From positions 62,001 through 126,000 of the forward strand of contig JAUHXC010000018.1 of NCBI GenBank assembly GCA_030427205.1: a stretch of 64,000 nucleotides of DNA. Reading direction: 5' to 3'. Shown one piece after another: positions 1 through 8,796 of this stretch; positions within the stretch are counted from its first letter, which is position 1; the number at the start of each line of letters is the position of its first letter. The position numbers and the translations under genes were made by a program. Origin of the DNA: a bacterium (GTDB taxonomy: Bacteria; Myxococcota_A; Bradymonadia; UBA7976; UBA1532). Below the pieces are notes generated by a model, which saw only the letters and a program-made list of their open reading frames with translations, was not told where the DNA came from and made no database searches.

Positions 1-18
1 GCTCGGGGCGCCCTCGAA

Positions 19-738
19 TCAGCCGGCCATGTTGCGGGCGTCGATGCCTTGAGCCTCCTGGTTGCCCCGCGTCTCATCGAGGAACGCTTCGAGGGTGATG
101 CCGTCGGTCTCGTCGAAGGCCTCTTCGAGGATGCGGATATCGCCCATGCGGTCGGGGCGGAACGTGCGATAACCCCGCCGCAGCTCGCACCAGCCGCCGA
201 GCGTCCACTTCGAGCCCCAGAAGTACAACCCCAGGGGCCGGACGATGCGGGTCGTCTCGTCGCCGTCGTCGCGGGTGTATTTGAACGAGACCTTGCGCCG
301 CTCGCCGATGGCGGTGCGCAGCATCTCGAGCCCGTGCGAGGCCTGGCGCGACCACTCACCACCCGGCGCGAAGAGCGCCGTGCGCAGCAAGACCTCGCGC
401 AGCGGCTCGGGCAGCATGGTCTCGACCTTGTCGAGCACGCTGCGGGCGGCCACCGCCAGCGCCGGATCGGCCCAGGCCACCGCCATGCGGGCCCCGAGCA
501 CGAGCGCTTCGATCTCTTCGCTGTTGAACGTCAGCGGCGGCAGCACCGCGCCGCGCTCGAGGCAGTAGCCCACCCCGGCCTCGCCGCGCACCGGCACCCC
601 GGACTTGGCGATGTCGCTGATGTCGCGATAGATGGTGCGCTGCGAGACCTCGAGCTTCTCGGCGAGCTGCTCGGCGGTCACGAAGCGGCGATTGCGCAGA
701 ATCTGCACGATGCGGAACAAGCGGTCAGCGCGACGCAT
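19..738 (-). CDS. WYL-domain DeoR/YafY-type transcriptional regulator
   Basis: This 239-residue protein has the standard layout of YafY-like regulators. The first 60 residues form a winged helix-turn-helix (RLFRIVQILRNRRFVTAEQL, then VSQRTIYRDI). A middle linker follows, and a WYL-type ligand-sensing domain lies around residues 135-205 (KVSFKYTRDD, then RPLGLYFWGSKWTLGGWC). WYL domains are known to sense ligands or nucleic acid, but the ligand here cannot be read from sequence. I chose the ATG at 738 because a GGGAGGG ribosome site lies just upstream and the helix-turn-helix begins at once. The frame stays open to 1269, but the extra residues are Arg/Pro-rich and look non-coding. An 18-bp palindrome at 781-798 sits 43 bp upstream of the start, which suggests autoregulation. 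No target gene is adjacent in the window. Confidence 0.9.
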   Translation of the reverse strand: MRRADRLFRIVQILRNRRFVTAEQLAEKLEVSQRTIYRDISDIAKSGVPVRGEAGVGYCLERGAVLPPLTFNSEEIEALVLGARMAVAWADPALAVAARSVLDKVETMLPEPLREVLLRTALFAPGGEWSRQASHGLEMLRTAIGERRKVSFKYTRDDGDETTRIVRPLGLYFWGSKWTLGGWCELRRGYRTFRPDRMGDIRILEEAFDETDGITLEAFLDETRGNQEAQGIDARNMAG

Positions 739-780
739 GGCGCCCTCCCTTCGATGATGTCCCCATTCTCGCACACCGGG

Positions 781-798
781 CTGACACCGTAGCGTCAG
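781..798. promoter_or_regulatory. Operator-like palindrome CTGACA-N6-CGTCAG
   Basis: This 18-bp inverted repeat lies 43 bp upstream of the WYL regulator start. It has the same half-sites as the palindrome at 1273-1290 (CTGACA, six spacer bases, then C/T-GTCAG). Palindromes of this TGACA/TGTCA kind are often seen near YafY/WYL regulators, so an autoregulatory operator is the likely role. This is inference; no binding data are implied. Confidence 0.5.
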
Positions 799-924
799 GA
801 GGGTGCGCACAGCCGCAGCGAGCGCGACCCGTCGATGAGCGATGGCCGACCCGGCGCCGTGGGGCGCCCGGGCGCGGCCTGCGGCGATGGCTGCTGCCAA
901 ACCCGCCGCCAGAGACCAACCCCC

Positions 925-1029
925 GGGAACAGACCGTGGATCGACCTCGCAGTTCAATGGGCTCGTGCGCCACGATTCGCGCCGGAGCGCTTCGGGCGGC
1001 GGCGAGGCCGGGGGGAACAGACCGTGGAT
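925..1029. repeat. 17-bp direct repeat, two copies 88 bp apart
   Basis: The sequence GGGAACAGACCGTGGAT occurs at 925-941 and again at 1013-1029 without mismatch. The intervening sequence is not repeated. It could be a paired protein-binding site or a short duplication. Nothing else in the gap explains it. Confidence 0.6.
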
Positions 1030-1272
1030 GACGCCGCGGGTCCACTGGAAAATCCCTGTCGTCGGTCGCGACCGTCCGGACGCACCGCTGGATGTCACAC
1101 GGCGCGGTGACGCTCGCGGGGTGCTCCACTGACATCGGCAGGTCCTGATCCAACGGCGTTCGTCGACTCCGACAGCGCCCGATGCATCTCCGATTGGGTG
1201 GATGCGCGTCGGCCCGCGGGGTCTGTCCTCTGGTGGCAGGAAACCCCAAACCGGTGCGCGACGCAACAATTA

Positions 1273-1290
1273 CTGACATGAAATTGTCAG
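1273..1290. promoter_or_regulatory. Operator-like palindrome CTGACA-N6-TGTCAG
   Basis: This is a perfect 6-bp inverted repeat with a 6-base spacer, matching the half-sites at 781-798. It lies in unusually AT-rich sequence for this genome, between the kinase stop and the WYL regulator's long upstream region. It could be a second operator at a distal promoter for the regulator. As a terminator it would be weak, since no T-run follows. Confidence 0.45.
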
Positions 1291-1357
1291 GAGCCCACCG
1301 TGGAGCCCCCGCGCGGGCGACCGTTCGGTCGCGTCGACCCGGCGAAACGCCTGCCCG

Positions 1358-2683
1358 TCACTGCCCGCCGGCGCCGCCCTCTGCGGGCGTCCCGCCGCCG
1401 ATCTTGATCTTGACGGGCTCTTCCTCGACCTCGTCGGGCGGGTCGCCGCTCAATACGATGGCCAGGATCGCGCCGACGATGGCGAGCACCGCGAGGACGA
1501 TGACCGGCACCAGCCACCGCGGCGGGCCGCTGCGCCGCACCGTGGGCACCGCGGCGGTGCTCATCGAATCCGGCGGGGGCGGGTTGCGCGGCAGCCGACG
1601 CGGCTTGGGCAGGTTGGCCAGACGCTGCTGGGTATCGTCGTCCAGCATCAGGGTCGCGCCGAGATCGTCTTCTTGCAGCGTGGCTTCGAGATCGGGCTTC
1701 GCCGGCGCCCCTTCGCACGCCGCGCGCAGCGCCTGGGCCATCGAGCTGGCGTCGGCGAAGCGCTCGCCGGGCTGCTTGGACAACGCCCGCAGCACCGCCC
1801 GGGCCAACGCGGGCGGCACACCGAGCGCCGGGTCGATCGGCGGCACCGGGCGGTTGATGTGGGCCATCAGGATCTCGATGGCCGCGCCGTCGACGAACGG
1901 CGCGCGCCCCGTCAGCAGCTCGTACAGGATCACCCCGAGCGAGTAGAGGTCGCTGCGCCCGTCGAGGGGCAGATCCTGCGCCTGCTCCGGCGACATGTAG
2001 CGCGGGGTGCCGAGCACGATGCCCTCGCGGGTCCGCACGCCGCTGTCCTCGGCGCCGCCGACCATCTTGGCGATGCCGAAGTCGAGCACCCGGGCCTTCT
2101 CGTCGCCGAGGTTGTTGGTGGCCACCATGATGTTCTCGGGCTTGAGATCACGGTGCACCAGGCCCATCGCGTGGGCCTCGACGAGGCCGCCGAGGATCTG
2201 CAGCGCCAGCCCGACCGCCCGCTTGGGCGCGAAGGGGCCCTCCTGGCGGATCATGTCGAAGAGCAGCTTGCCTTGGATGAACTCGAAGACCATGTACAGC
2301 GAGCCGTCTTCGGCCTCGCCGTAGTCGTAGAGGGTGACGATGGACGGGTCGGACAGCCGCGAGACGACCCGGGCCTCCTGAAAGAAGCGGGCGGAGATGT
2401 TGGGGTCGTCGAGATCGGAGTTGATGACCTTGAGCGCGACCGGGCGACCGACGGGCTGCTGGATCGCCTTGTACACCGCGCCCATGCCGCCCTCGCCGAG
2501 CACGCCGACGATGACGAAGCGGTCTTTGACCATGCGTCCGAGCAGCGGATCGTGCGGGTAGCGCTGGTGGGCTTCGAGGTCGATGAGCAGCCCGCCGTCG
2601 TTGGCCGGGCACTTGTCGGCCGTCTTCGCGCCCTGCCAGGCCTGCCCACAGACGCGGCAGTAGACGAGCTTGTCGGCGCTCAT
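1358..2683 (-). CDS. Membrane-anchored eukaryote-like Ser/Thr protein kinase with N-terminal Cys motif
   Basis: This 441-residue protein opens with a small Cys-bearing segment (C9-x2-C12 and C25), which may be a zinc-ribbon remnant. A complete Hanks-type kinase domain spans about 55-320. The P-loop GEGGMGAVYKA is at 63-73, the ATP-binding lysine is K85 in VALKVI, the catalytic loop is HRDLKPEN with D179, and DFG is at 201-203. The activation segment ends in GTPRYMSPEQ. All catalytic residues are present and the arginine before D179 makes it an RD kinase. A single membrane helix lies near 388-412, leaving a short charged tail outside. The ATG at 2683 follows a GAGGAGGGG ribosome site. It lies 131 bp downstream of the alpha-2-macroglobulin gene on the same strand and may be co-transcribed. 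Its substrate is unknown. Confidence 0.93.
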   Translation of the reverse strand: MSADKLVYCRVCGQAWQGAKTADKCPANDGGLLIDLEAHQRYPHDPLLGRMVKDRFVIVGVLGEGGMGAVYKAIQQPVGRPVALKVINSDLDDPNISARFFQEARVVSRLSDPSIVTLYDYGEAEDGSLYMVFEFIQGKLLFDMIRQEGPFAPKRAVGLALQILGGLVEAHAMGLVHRDLKPENIMVATNNLGDEKARVLDFGIAKMVGGAEDSGVRTREGIVLGTPRYMSPEQAQDLPLDGRSDLYSLGVILYELLTGRAPFVDGAAIEILMAHINRPVPPIDPALGVPPALARAVLRALSKQPGERFADASSMAQALRAACEGAPAKPDLEATLQEDDLGATLMLDDDTQQRLANLPKPRRLPRNPPPPDSMSTAAVPTVRRSGPPRWLVPVIVLAVLAIVGAILAIVLSGDPPDEVEEEPVKIKIGGGTPAEGGAGGQ

Positions 2684-2814
2684 CCGGTGGTCCCCTCCTC
2701 TGGTGTCGTCGGCGGCGGGCCGGAACTCGGGCGATAGTACCGCTCTCGGACTCGGAAATGAACTGCGTGCGGCGAGCAACGCGCACACGCGCCTCGCGAG
2801 ACCGGGTCGCGCGG

Positions 2815-5800
2815 TCAGCGGGCGCTCAACTCGGCGCGCGGATGCACCCAGAAGCGGCCGCCGGTGCTGCGCCCCGAGACCTCGGGGGTGTACATCTCTT
2901 CGGCGCGGGCCGGCGGGCGCTGGAAGGTCCCGGCGGTGGTCGCCCGCGCCACGTACGAATAGCTGTGCACCCCGGGCGCCAACCGATCGGCGAAGAGCAG
3001 CACCCGGTCGTCCCGCGTCTCGACGTGATCGAAGGGCGAGTACCAGCCCATCATCCGTCCATCCAGCGTCTCCGAGCCGTCCTCCGGATCGGGGTCTGCC
3101 CCGTCGACAGCCGCCATGCGACCGGTGGTCTCGAGGCTGGTATCGACCGGCTCGAGGCCGGCGGGCAAGGGATCTTCGATGGCCACGTAGTGCCGCTCCT
3201 GGTGGGAGGCGACGCGCAGATGCACCCGCACCAGGGTGCCCTCGGTCACCGCCTCGACCGCGTCGGCGCCGCGCCCGTCGAGCGTATACCACCGCTGCAC
3301 GATGAGCCCGGCGTCGCGGGCGTCGGTCGGCATGTCCTGCGGCGCGTACTGCAGGCGCGCCCCGTAGTACAGGCGGCCGGTGCCTTCGGCGCTGAAGACC
3401 ATCGGCCGCTGCCCAGCGTCGGTCCCCAACTCGGCCATCGGCACGGCGACCGTCTCGCTGGCGAGGCTGCGGCCCTTGAACGGCTTCTCGGCGATCGCCT
3501 TCGACCCCAGCTTGACCCGGGCGACGAAGTCGGGGGTCTGCGCTTCGCGCACGCGGGCGTAGTCGGCCATCGCCAGCAGGCTGAAGCCGGCCTCCTGGGT
3601 GGTGCGGTAGCCCCCGCCGGTGCGCACCGACTGCAGATAGCGGGCGATCTTCGGCACGAAGACATGCGTCGGGTCGAGCGCCAGGAAGGTCTGCAGGACG
3701 ATCGCCGTCGTGCGGGTATCGCTGTGGAACAGCGGCGCGTAGGTCTCGGGGTCGTCCTCGGCGAAGTGCACCGCGTCGGCGTCGACCCGGGCCTGATTCA
3801 TGATGCCCGCCAGCAGCGTGCGCGCCTTGTCGGCGCCCGGCCCGCTGGCCATCGCGGTGGCGAGCAGCGCCCGGCCGAACAGCGCCATGCCTTCGCGCTC
3901 GCCGTACAGCTGATTCTCGAGACCGCGCTCCGCGGCGTCATGCCGGGCGAGCACATACAGCGCGAACGCCCGCGCCTCGCGGGACGGCGAGCTGCGGAAG
4001 CCCGGCTGGGGCTGCGTGAAGTGCGTGCGCAGGAAGCGCCGCGCGGCGGCGAGATCGATGCCGGTGATGGCATAGCCGGCCGCCTCGGCCTCGCCCAATG
4101 CCAGCGTGGCGTACGCCGTCGCCCAGTAGTTGCTGCGCCACGCGCCGGGCCAGTAGCCGAAGCCTCCGTCGGGCCGCTGCAGCTGCGCGATGGCCTTGAC
4201 GTTCTCGGCGACGACCTCGGCGGGCTGACGCTCGCCGAGCCACGGCTGCGCGTACTGGTCGAGCACGGACTTCAGCGCCACGAAGGGCACCAGCCGGCTC
4301 GCCCGCTGCTCGAGGCAGCCGTAGGGATAATCGACGAGCATCTCGGCGGCGTCGGTCATGCCGCCGAGCGCCGTGGACGCCAGGGTCAGCTCGAGCCCGC
4401 CCTGCCCGGCCCGGGCCGGCGGCACACTCAGCGCCTCGGTCCGCTCGGCCTCGGTCTCTCCGTAGACCGCGACGGTCTCCATGCGGACGGGCGAGCGCAC
4501 GGGCACGGTCATCTCGACCCCGTCCTGGTGGGTGCCGTCGGACACCGTGAAGCGCAGCTTCGCGTCGCCCGGCGCCGAGGCCTCGAAGCCGAAGCGGACC
4601 TCGACTCCCTTGTTCGGCGGGATGGTCAGCGTGCGCTCGAGGGCGCCGACGGCCTTGATCGGCCCCTCGGCGGCCGCGGTGACGGTGATGCGGGCCGGGC
4701 TGTCGCCCCGCCGGTGGATCACGGCGCCCGCGGCGAACACATCGCCGGTGCGGGCCGCTCGGGGCAGCGCCGGCCGCGCGAGCAGCGGCTTGGTGACCAC
4801 CACCTCGCTCTCGCCGCTGCCGGCCCGATCGGCCGCGGTCACCGCCACCGCCATCAGGGTGAAGGTCGTCAGGTTGTCGGGCAGCGTGCCCTCGACCGTG
4901 GCCTTGCCCCGGGCGTCGGTGACCGCGTCGCCGACGAAGATCGGCGTCGTGACGAAGTTCTTGCGCAGCTCCATCGCGTCGGCCCCGCCGCCGCCGCCGC
5001 CCGCGTCGCGGCCCTTCTCGCCGTAGTCGAGCTGCGCGATCAGCGTCGTGAGATTGTTGACCTGGCGCACCGAGAGCCCGCGCGGCCGGTACAAAGCCTC
5101 GATGGGATCGGGCGTGCGGTAGCCGGTCAGCGCCAGCACGCCCTTGTCGACCGCCCAGACGGTGACCTCCGACTCGACCCCCTGCCCCGCCCGATCGGTC
5201 ACGGCGACGTCGATCGACAGCGCATCTCCCGGCCGCTTCTCGGCGGCGTCGGGGGTCAGCTTCACCGACAGCCGCTTCTGGGCCTTCATCACCCGCAGTT
5301 CACGATAGCCCACCCGGAAGCTGGGCCGACCCGGATCCCCCGGCTTGCCCGGCCGGTCCACCCGCCCGCGCGTCAGCACCACGCCCACGAAGGCGTTGGG
5401 GATCATGTCTTCGGTGATCGGGATCTCGATCGGCGTGGCGGTGCCCCGCAGCCGCACCCGCTGCTGCGACAGGATGCCCGCCCGCTCGACGGTGACCCAC
5501 GCCTCGGCCTCGGGATACGGGCTCTGCACCAGCAGCCGCGCGGTATCGCCCACGTCGTACGTCGCCCGATCGGCGACCACCTCGACCTTGTTGTCGTCGT
5601 CGCGCAGCCAGGCCGCGTAGCCGGGCCCGCTCACCCACAATCCGTCGGTGGTGGTGGTGGTGCGCCCGGCGGCGTCCTTCGACGTCGCGACCAGCTCGTG
5701 ATAGCCGCTCTCCGGCGCGGCGATGGTGCAGGTGGCGGCGCTGTCGGCGCTCACCCCGACGGTGCACGCGGTGACCTCGATCTCTTCTTTCTCGCTGACC

Positions 5801-8574
5801 GTCTCGAAGGCGCCCCAGGCGTTCTTCTTCTTGACGGTATTCCACTGGTGGCGCATCAGCTTGACGCTCACCTCGGGCACCGCCACCCGCTGCTCGCCCA
5901 CGGCATCGCGGGCGACGATTTGCACCTCGAACGGCGTCTTCGCCACCGCGAAGCCCGCCGGGCCCTTCAGCCCGACGTAGTGGCTGGCGGGGTGCACCGG
6001 GAAGGTCGTCCGCCCGGCGATCTCCTGCCGATCGACGTCGGTCACCCGGGCCTCGACCGTGTACATCTGCGGGCGATTCTGCGGCGTCTCGGCGGGCCCC
6101 GCCTCCACCGTGAGTCGGCCGGCATCGTCGAGGCCCATGACCCCGCCGGCGACCACCTTCTCGCTCGTATCGTCGTCGTCCCACCACGAGAAGCGCTTGC
6201 CGAAGACGAAGCCGTCGGCGTCCTTCGGCTCGAATCGACCCGGCGCCGCCGACATCGACCAGCTCGCCTCGGCCCCGCTCATGGCCGCGCCGAAGAGATA
6301 GCGCCCCTCGATGTTGGCTTCGACCGGCTCGCCGGCGTAGCGCGCCTCGGCGGCCGGCGTGACCTCCACCAGAAAGGCCGGCGCGCGATACTCGGCCATG
6401 CGGAACGACGCATACCAGCTCAGATCGTCGGCCGGATCCCGAACCGAGACGCTCCACGAACCCAGGCGCCCGTCCGCCGGCAGGTCGAAGTCGGCCTGCA
6501 CCCCGCCGAAGCGGGAGAGCGTGCCTTTGCGCTCGGCGACGGTCTGCCCCTCCGGATCGAGCAGCTTCAGCTCGACCGCGCGGCCCGCCGGCGTCTGCAG
6601 CTCACCCAGGCTGCGGGTGCGCAGGATGCCCTTGACGTACACCTTCTCGCCGGGCCGGTAGATGCCGCGGTCGGTGAAGACGAGGCCCTCGGCGCGCGGC
6701 GGCGAGTTCTCCCAGGCGCTGTCCAGCCCGAAGCGATAGGCGGAGAACGCCCACGTATCGCGGGTCGTGAGCACGGCCACATCGTCGCCCAGGGCGACGC
6801 GGGCGGCGACGAAGGGCGGGCCGTAGAGGTTGCCGCCCCACTTGTTCTTCTTGGGCAGATCCATGCCGTCGATGCCCGGCAGGCGCGCCACGCCGTCAGC
6901 CCCGGCGGTGCCTCGGGCGAGTTCCTTGCCCGCCGCGTCGAAGACCGTGACCACCGCCCCTTCGGCCGGGCGGCCATCGGTGAGGTGCCACGCCCAGACC
7001 GCCGAGTCCCGCGGCGAGACCTTCAGGTGGGCCCCGAGATCCGAGATCTGGACCAGCGTGCTCGACGAGCGATCGTACTTGCCCTCCTTCCACTTCAGCC
7101 GCACCAAAGCCAGGCGCCCGGCCTTCTCCCCCGGCTCGGCGTCGAACAGCGGATCGAGGTCGATCGGCGAGCGCAGGCGTACGTTGCGCGCGCCGCCCAG
7201 GGCCTTGTCGCTCCAGCGCAGGTTGTCGGGCGTCTCCTTGCGCCACGGCTGCTCCAGCCAGGGCAGCGCCTCAACCGGATCGAGCCGGGCGAAGCCGAGC
7301 TGCACCCCGTCCAGGTTCACGTGGGTCACCGGCAGCGCCGCCCGCAGCCCCTTCTCGATGAGCGCGGCGTCGTCGGGCGCGCCGAGCGAGGGCTCATAGC
7401 TGCCGGTGCGGAAGGTGCCCGGGTGCCGTTCGACGGTCTGGCCGAACGTATCGACCAGCCCGCTGATGACCACCGCGTAGCTGCGCTCCGGCCCGAAGTC
7501 GCCCGACAGGACCCACCGACTGCGCTCGAGCTTCTCGTCGTCGGGCCACGCGATCTTCACCGCCGGATCGATCGTCAACGCCTTCTTCAGCGCGCCGGCG
7601 GTCACCGGCGTGCTCGTCCAGATCGACAGCGGGCCGTCGGGGCAGCGGCCCGACCACGACTTGCAGCCGATGAAGCTCACCGTCAGCGGCGGATAGGTGC
7701 GGAACTTCCAGGCGACCTCGCCCTCGGCCGTCAGCGGACCCTGAGCGCTCTTCAAGGCGGGGGTGAAGACCAGCTCGTGGGCCGCATCGAGCGCGAGCGG
7801 GGTCACCGGCTCGAAGCGCACCCGCACCCGGCGGTCGGCGGAGATGCTGTTGCCGGCGCCCCCGGCCTCGTCGGCGAGGCGCTCGACGGCGACGATCTTC
7901 ACCGGCGTATCGGCCTTCGGCCCGCGGATCACGATGCCCGCGCTCAGCGTCTCCTCGACCAGCGGCTGGTCGAAGATCACCGCGAAGGGCTGATCGGCGC
8001 GGACGAGCGCGAAGTCGTTCCACGCGTTGACCGGCGAGCCGGAGATCGGGCGCGGGCGCGCGGTCTCGAAGGTGTAGCGATACTCGTCGGCCAGCCGCGT
8101 CCCGTCGAGCGCGGTCAGCCCGCCGGGCACGCGCACGGTGAAGACCGTCGCCAGCGGCGCGGGCTTCTCGGGCACGAACTCGACCGTCGAGCTGCCCAGC
8201 CAGCGCCACTCGCCGGGGATGGCCGGCTCGATGCTCGCCGGGGCCTCGCCGCCGGTCGCGCCGAGCGCCCGCACCGGCCGATCGAAGGTGATCGTCGGCC
8301 GCACCAGACCGTTGACCTCACCCTGCGGCACCGCCGCGGCGACCGCCATCTGCCCCTCGACGGCGACCGCCACCGACGGCGCGGCGGGCGGCGGCGATCC
8401 GCTGCCGGGCTTCGGCGCGTCGTCGGGCACCAGCGCGGGCGGCGGCGGCGGCGCGTCGACGGGCGTCTCGCCGACGGGATCGACGGGTCGCGGGTCGTCG
8501 GGGTCGCTGCAGCCGGCAGCGGCCACGAGACAGACGAAGAGCACGGCGGCCGGGTGCGGCAGCGGGCGTGACAT
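2815..8574 (-). CDS. Thioester-containing alpha-2-macroglobulin family lipoprotein
   Basis: This 1919-residue protein starts with a lipoprotein signal (lipobox AAGC, lipidated Cys22, followed by Ser, which favours the outer membrane). The MG2-type domain is recognisable around 610-715 (FTDRGIYRPGEKVYVKGI). The thioester motif GCLEQ is intact with Cys1420 and Gln1423, inside an alpha-helical thioester-domain region. Bacterial family members trap proteases: cleavage of a bait region exposes the thioester, which then binds the attacker. The ATG at 8574 is chosen for its GGAGGT ribosome site and immediate signal peptide; an upstream ATG at 8619 would add 15 residues ahead of it. In enterobacteria such genes often pair with penicillin-binding protein 1C, which is absent here. 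The downstream neighbour is a Ser/Thr kinase. The opposite strand is also open across nearly the whole gene, which is a GC-bias artefact. Confidence 0.95.
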   Translation of the reverse strand: MSRPLPHPAAVLFVCLVAAAGCSDPDDPRPVDPVGETPVDAPPPPPALVPDDAPKPGSGSPPPAAPSVAVAVEGQMAVAAAVPQGEVNGLVRPTITFDRPVRALGATGGEAPASIEPAIPGEWRWLGSSTVEFVPEKPAPLATVFTVRVPGGLTALDGTRLADEYRYTFETARPRPISGSPVNAWNDFALVRADQPFAVIFDQPLVEETLSAGIVIRGPKADTPVKIVAVERLADEAGGAGNSISADRRVRVRFEPVTPLALDAAHELVFTPALKSAQGPLTAEGEVAWKFRTYPPLTVSFIGCKSWSGRCPDGPLSIWTSTPVTAGALKKALTIDPAVKIAWPDDEKLERSRWVLSGDFGPERSYAVVISGLVDTFGQTVERHPGTFRTGSYEPSLGAPDDAALIEKGLRAALPVTHVNLDGVQLGFARLDPVEALPWLEQPWRKETPDNLRWSDKALGGARNVRLRSPIDLDPLFDAEPGEKAGRLALVRLKWKEGKYDRSSSTLVQISDLGAHLKVSPRDSAVWAWHLTDGRPAEGAVVTVFDAAGKELARGTAGADGVARLPGIDGMDLPKKNKWGGNLYGPPFVAARVALGDDVAVLTTRDTWAFSAYRFGLDSAWENSPPRAEGLVFTDRGIYRPGEKVYVKGILRTRSLGELQTPAGRAVELKLLDPEGQTVAERKGTLSRFGGVQADFDLPADGRLGSWSVSVRDPADDLSWYASFRMAEYRAPAFLVEVTPAAEARYAGEPVEANIEGRYLFGAAMSGAEASWSMSAAPGRFEPKDADGFVFGKRFSWWDDDDTSEKVVAGGVMGLDDAGRLTVEAGPAETPQNRPQMYTVEARVTDVDRQEIAGRTTFPVHPASHYVGLKGPAGFAVAKTPFEVQIVARDAVGEQRVAVPEVSVKLMRHQWNTVKKKNAWGAFETVSEKEEIEVTACTVGVSADSAATCTIAAPESGYHELVATSKDAAGRTTTTTDGLWVSGPGYAAWLRDDDNKVEVVADRATYDVGDTARLLVQSPYPEAEAWVTVERAGILSQQRVRLRGTATPIEIPITEDMIPNAFVGVVLTRGRVDRPGKPGDPGRPSFRVGYRELRVMKAQKRLSVKLTPDAAEKRPGDALSIDVAVTDRAGQGVESEVTVWAVDKGVLALTGYRTPDPIEALYRPRGLSVRQVNNLTTLIAQLDYGEKGRDAGGGGGGADAMELRKNFVTTPIFVGDAVTDARGKATVEGTLPDNLTTFTLMAVAVTAADRAGSGESEVVVTKPLLARPALPRAARTGDVFAAGAVIHRRGDSPARITVTAAAEGPIKAVGALERTLTIPPNKGVEVRFGFEASAPGDAKLRFTVSDGTHQDGVEMTVPVRSPVRMETVAVYGETEAERTEALSVPPARAGQGGLELTLASTALGGMTDAAEMLVDYPYGCLEQRASRLVPFVALKSVLDQYAQPWLGERQPAEVVAENVKAIAQLQRPDGGFGYWPGAWRSNYWATAYATLALGEAEAAGYAITGIDLAAARRFLRTHFTQPQPGFRSSPSREARAFALYVLARHDAAERGLENQLYGEREGMALFGRALLATAMASGPGADKARTLLAGIMNQARVDADAVHFAEDDPETYAPLFHSDTRTTAIVLQTFLALDPTHVFVPKIARYLQSVRTGGGYRTTQEAGFSLLAMADYARVREAQTPDFVARVKLGSKAIAEKPFKGRSLASETVAVPMAELGTDAGQRPMVFSAEGTGRLYYGARLQYAPQDMPTDARDAGLIVQRWYTLDGRGADAVEAVTEGTLVRVHLRVASHQERHYVAIEDPLPAGLEPVDTSLETTGRMAAVDGADPDPEDGSETLDGRMMGWYSPFDHVETRDDRVLLFADRLAPGVHSYSYVARATTAGTFQRPPARAEEMYTPEVSGRSTGGRFWVHPRAELSAR

Positions 8575-8796
8575 CGAGCACCTCCAGGGGGCGTCGGACG
8601 CAGGGGGTCGGCGGGCCACTCGGGGTCGCCGCTGACCGCATCGTCAGGGAGCCGCCGGGCGCTGTCAATCGGGTCGGTCGGCGGGCCCCCGATCAGCGAG
8701 ATGCGCTGCGCCGATTGACGCGCGGGTGCGGCCGGGGGTTGAATGCGGACCGACCGGGCCCGTCGGCGGCCGGCATTCGCATCGGGGAGAAGAGTC

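Larger units (their letters stand above)
739..1357. other. 619-bp intergenic region upstream of the WYL regulator
   Basis: No convincing gene lies here. The open frames on both strands are short and dominated by Arg, Pro and Ala, with no good ribosome site. The region holds two related 18-bp palindromes (781-798 and 1273-1290) and a 17-bp direct repeat (925-941 and 1013-1029). It probably contains the regulator's promoter and the 3' end of the kinase transcript arriving from the right. Confidence 0.6.

Noticed and set aside
842..1132. Small plus-strand frame in the WYL upstream gap
   Set aside because: No ribosome site and a biased composition; it overlaps the direct repeat, and nothing suggests translation.
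739..1269. N-terminal extension of the WYL regulator to 1269
   Set aside because: The extra sequence is Arg/Pro-rich with no homology, and a good ribosome site lies at the internal ATG.
2758..8571. A 1937-residue open frame on the plus strand opposite the alpha-2-macroglobulin gene
   Set aside because: It is made of Arg, His, Gly, Ala and Val in proportions set by the complementary codons of a GC-rich gene. It has no domain, ribosome site or signal peptide, and the minus-strand gene has an intact family signature.
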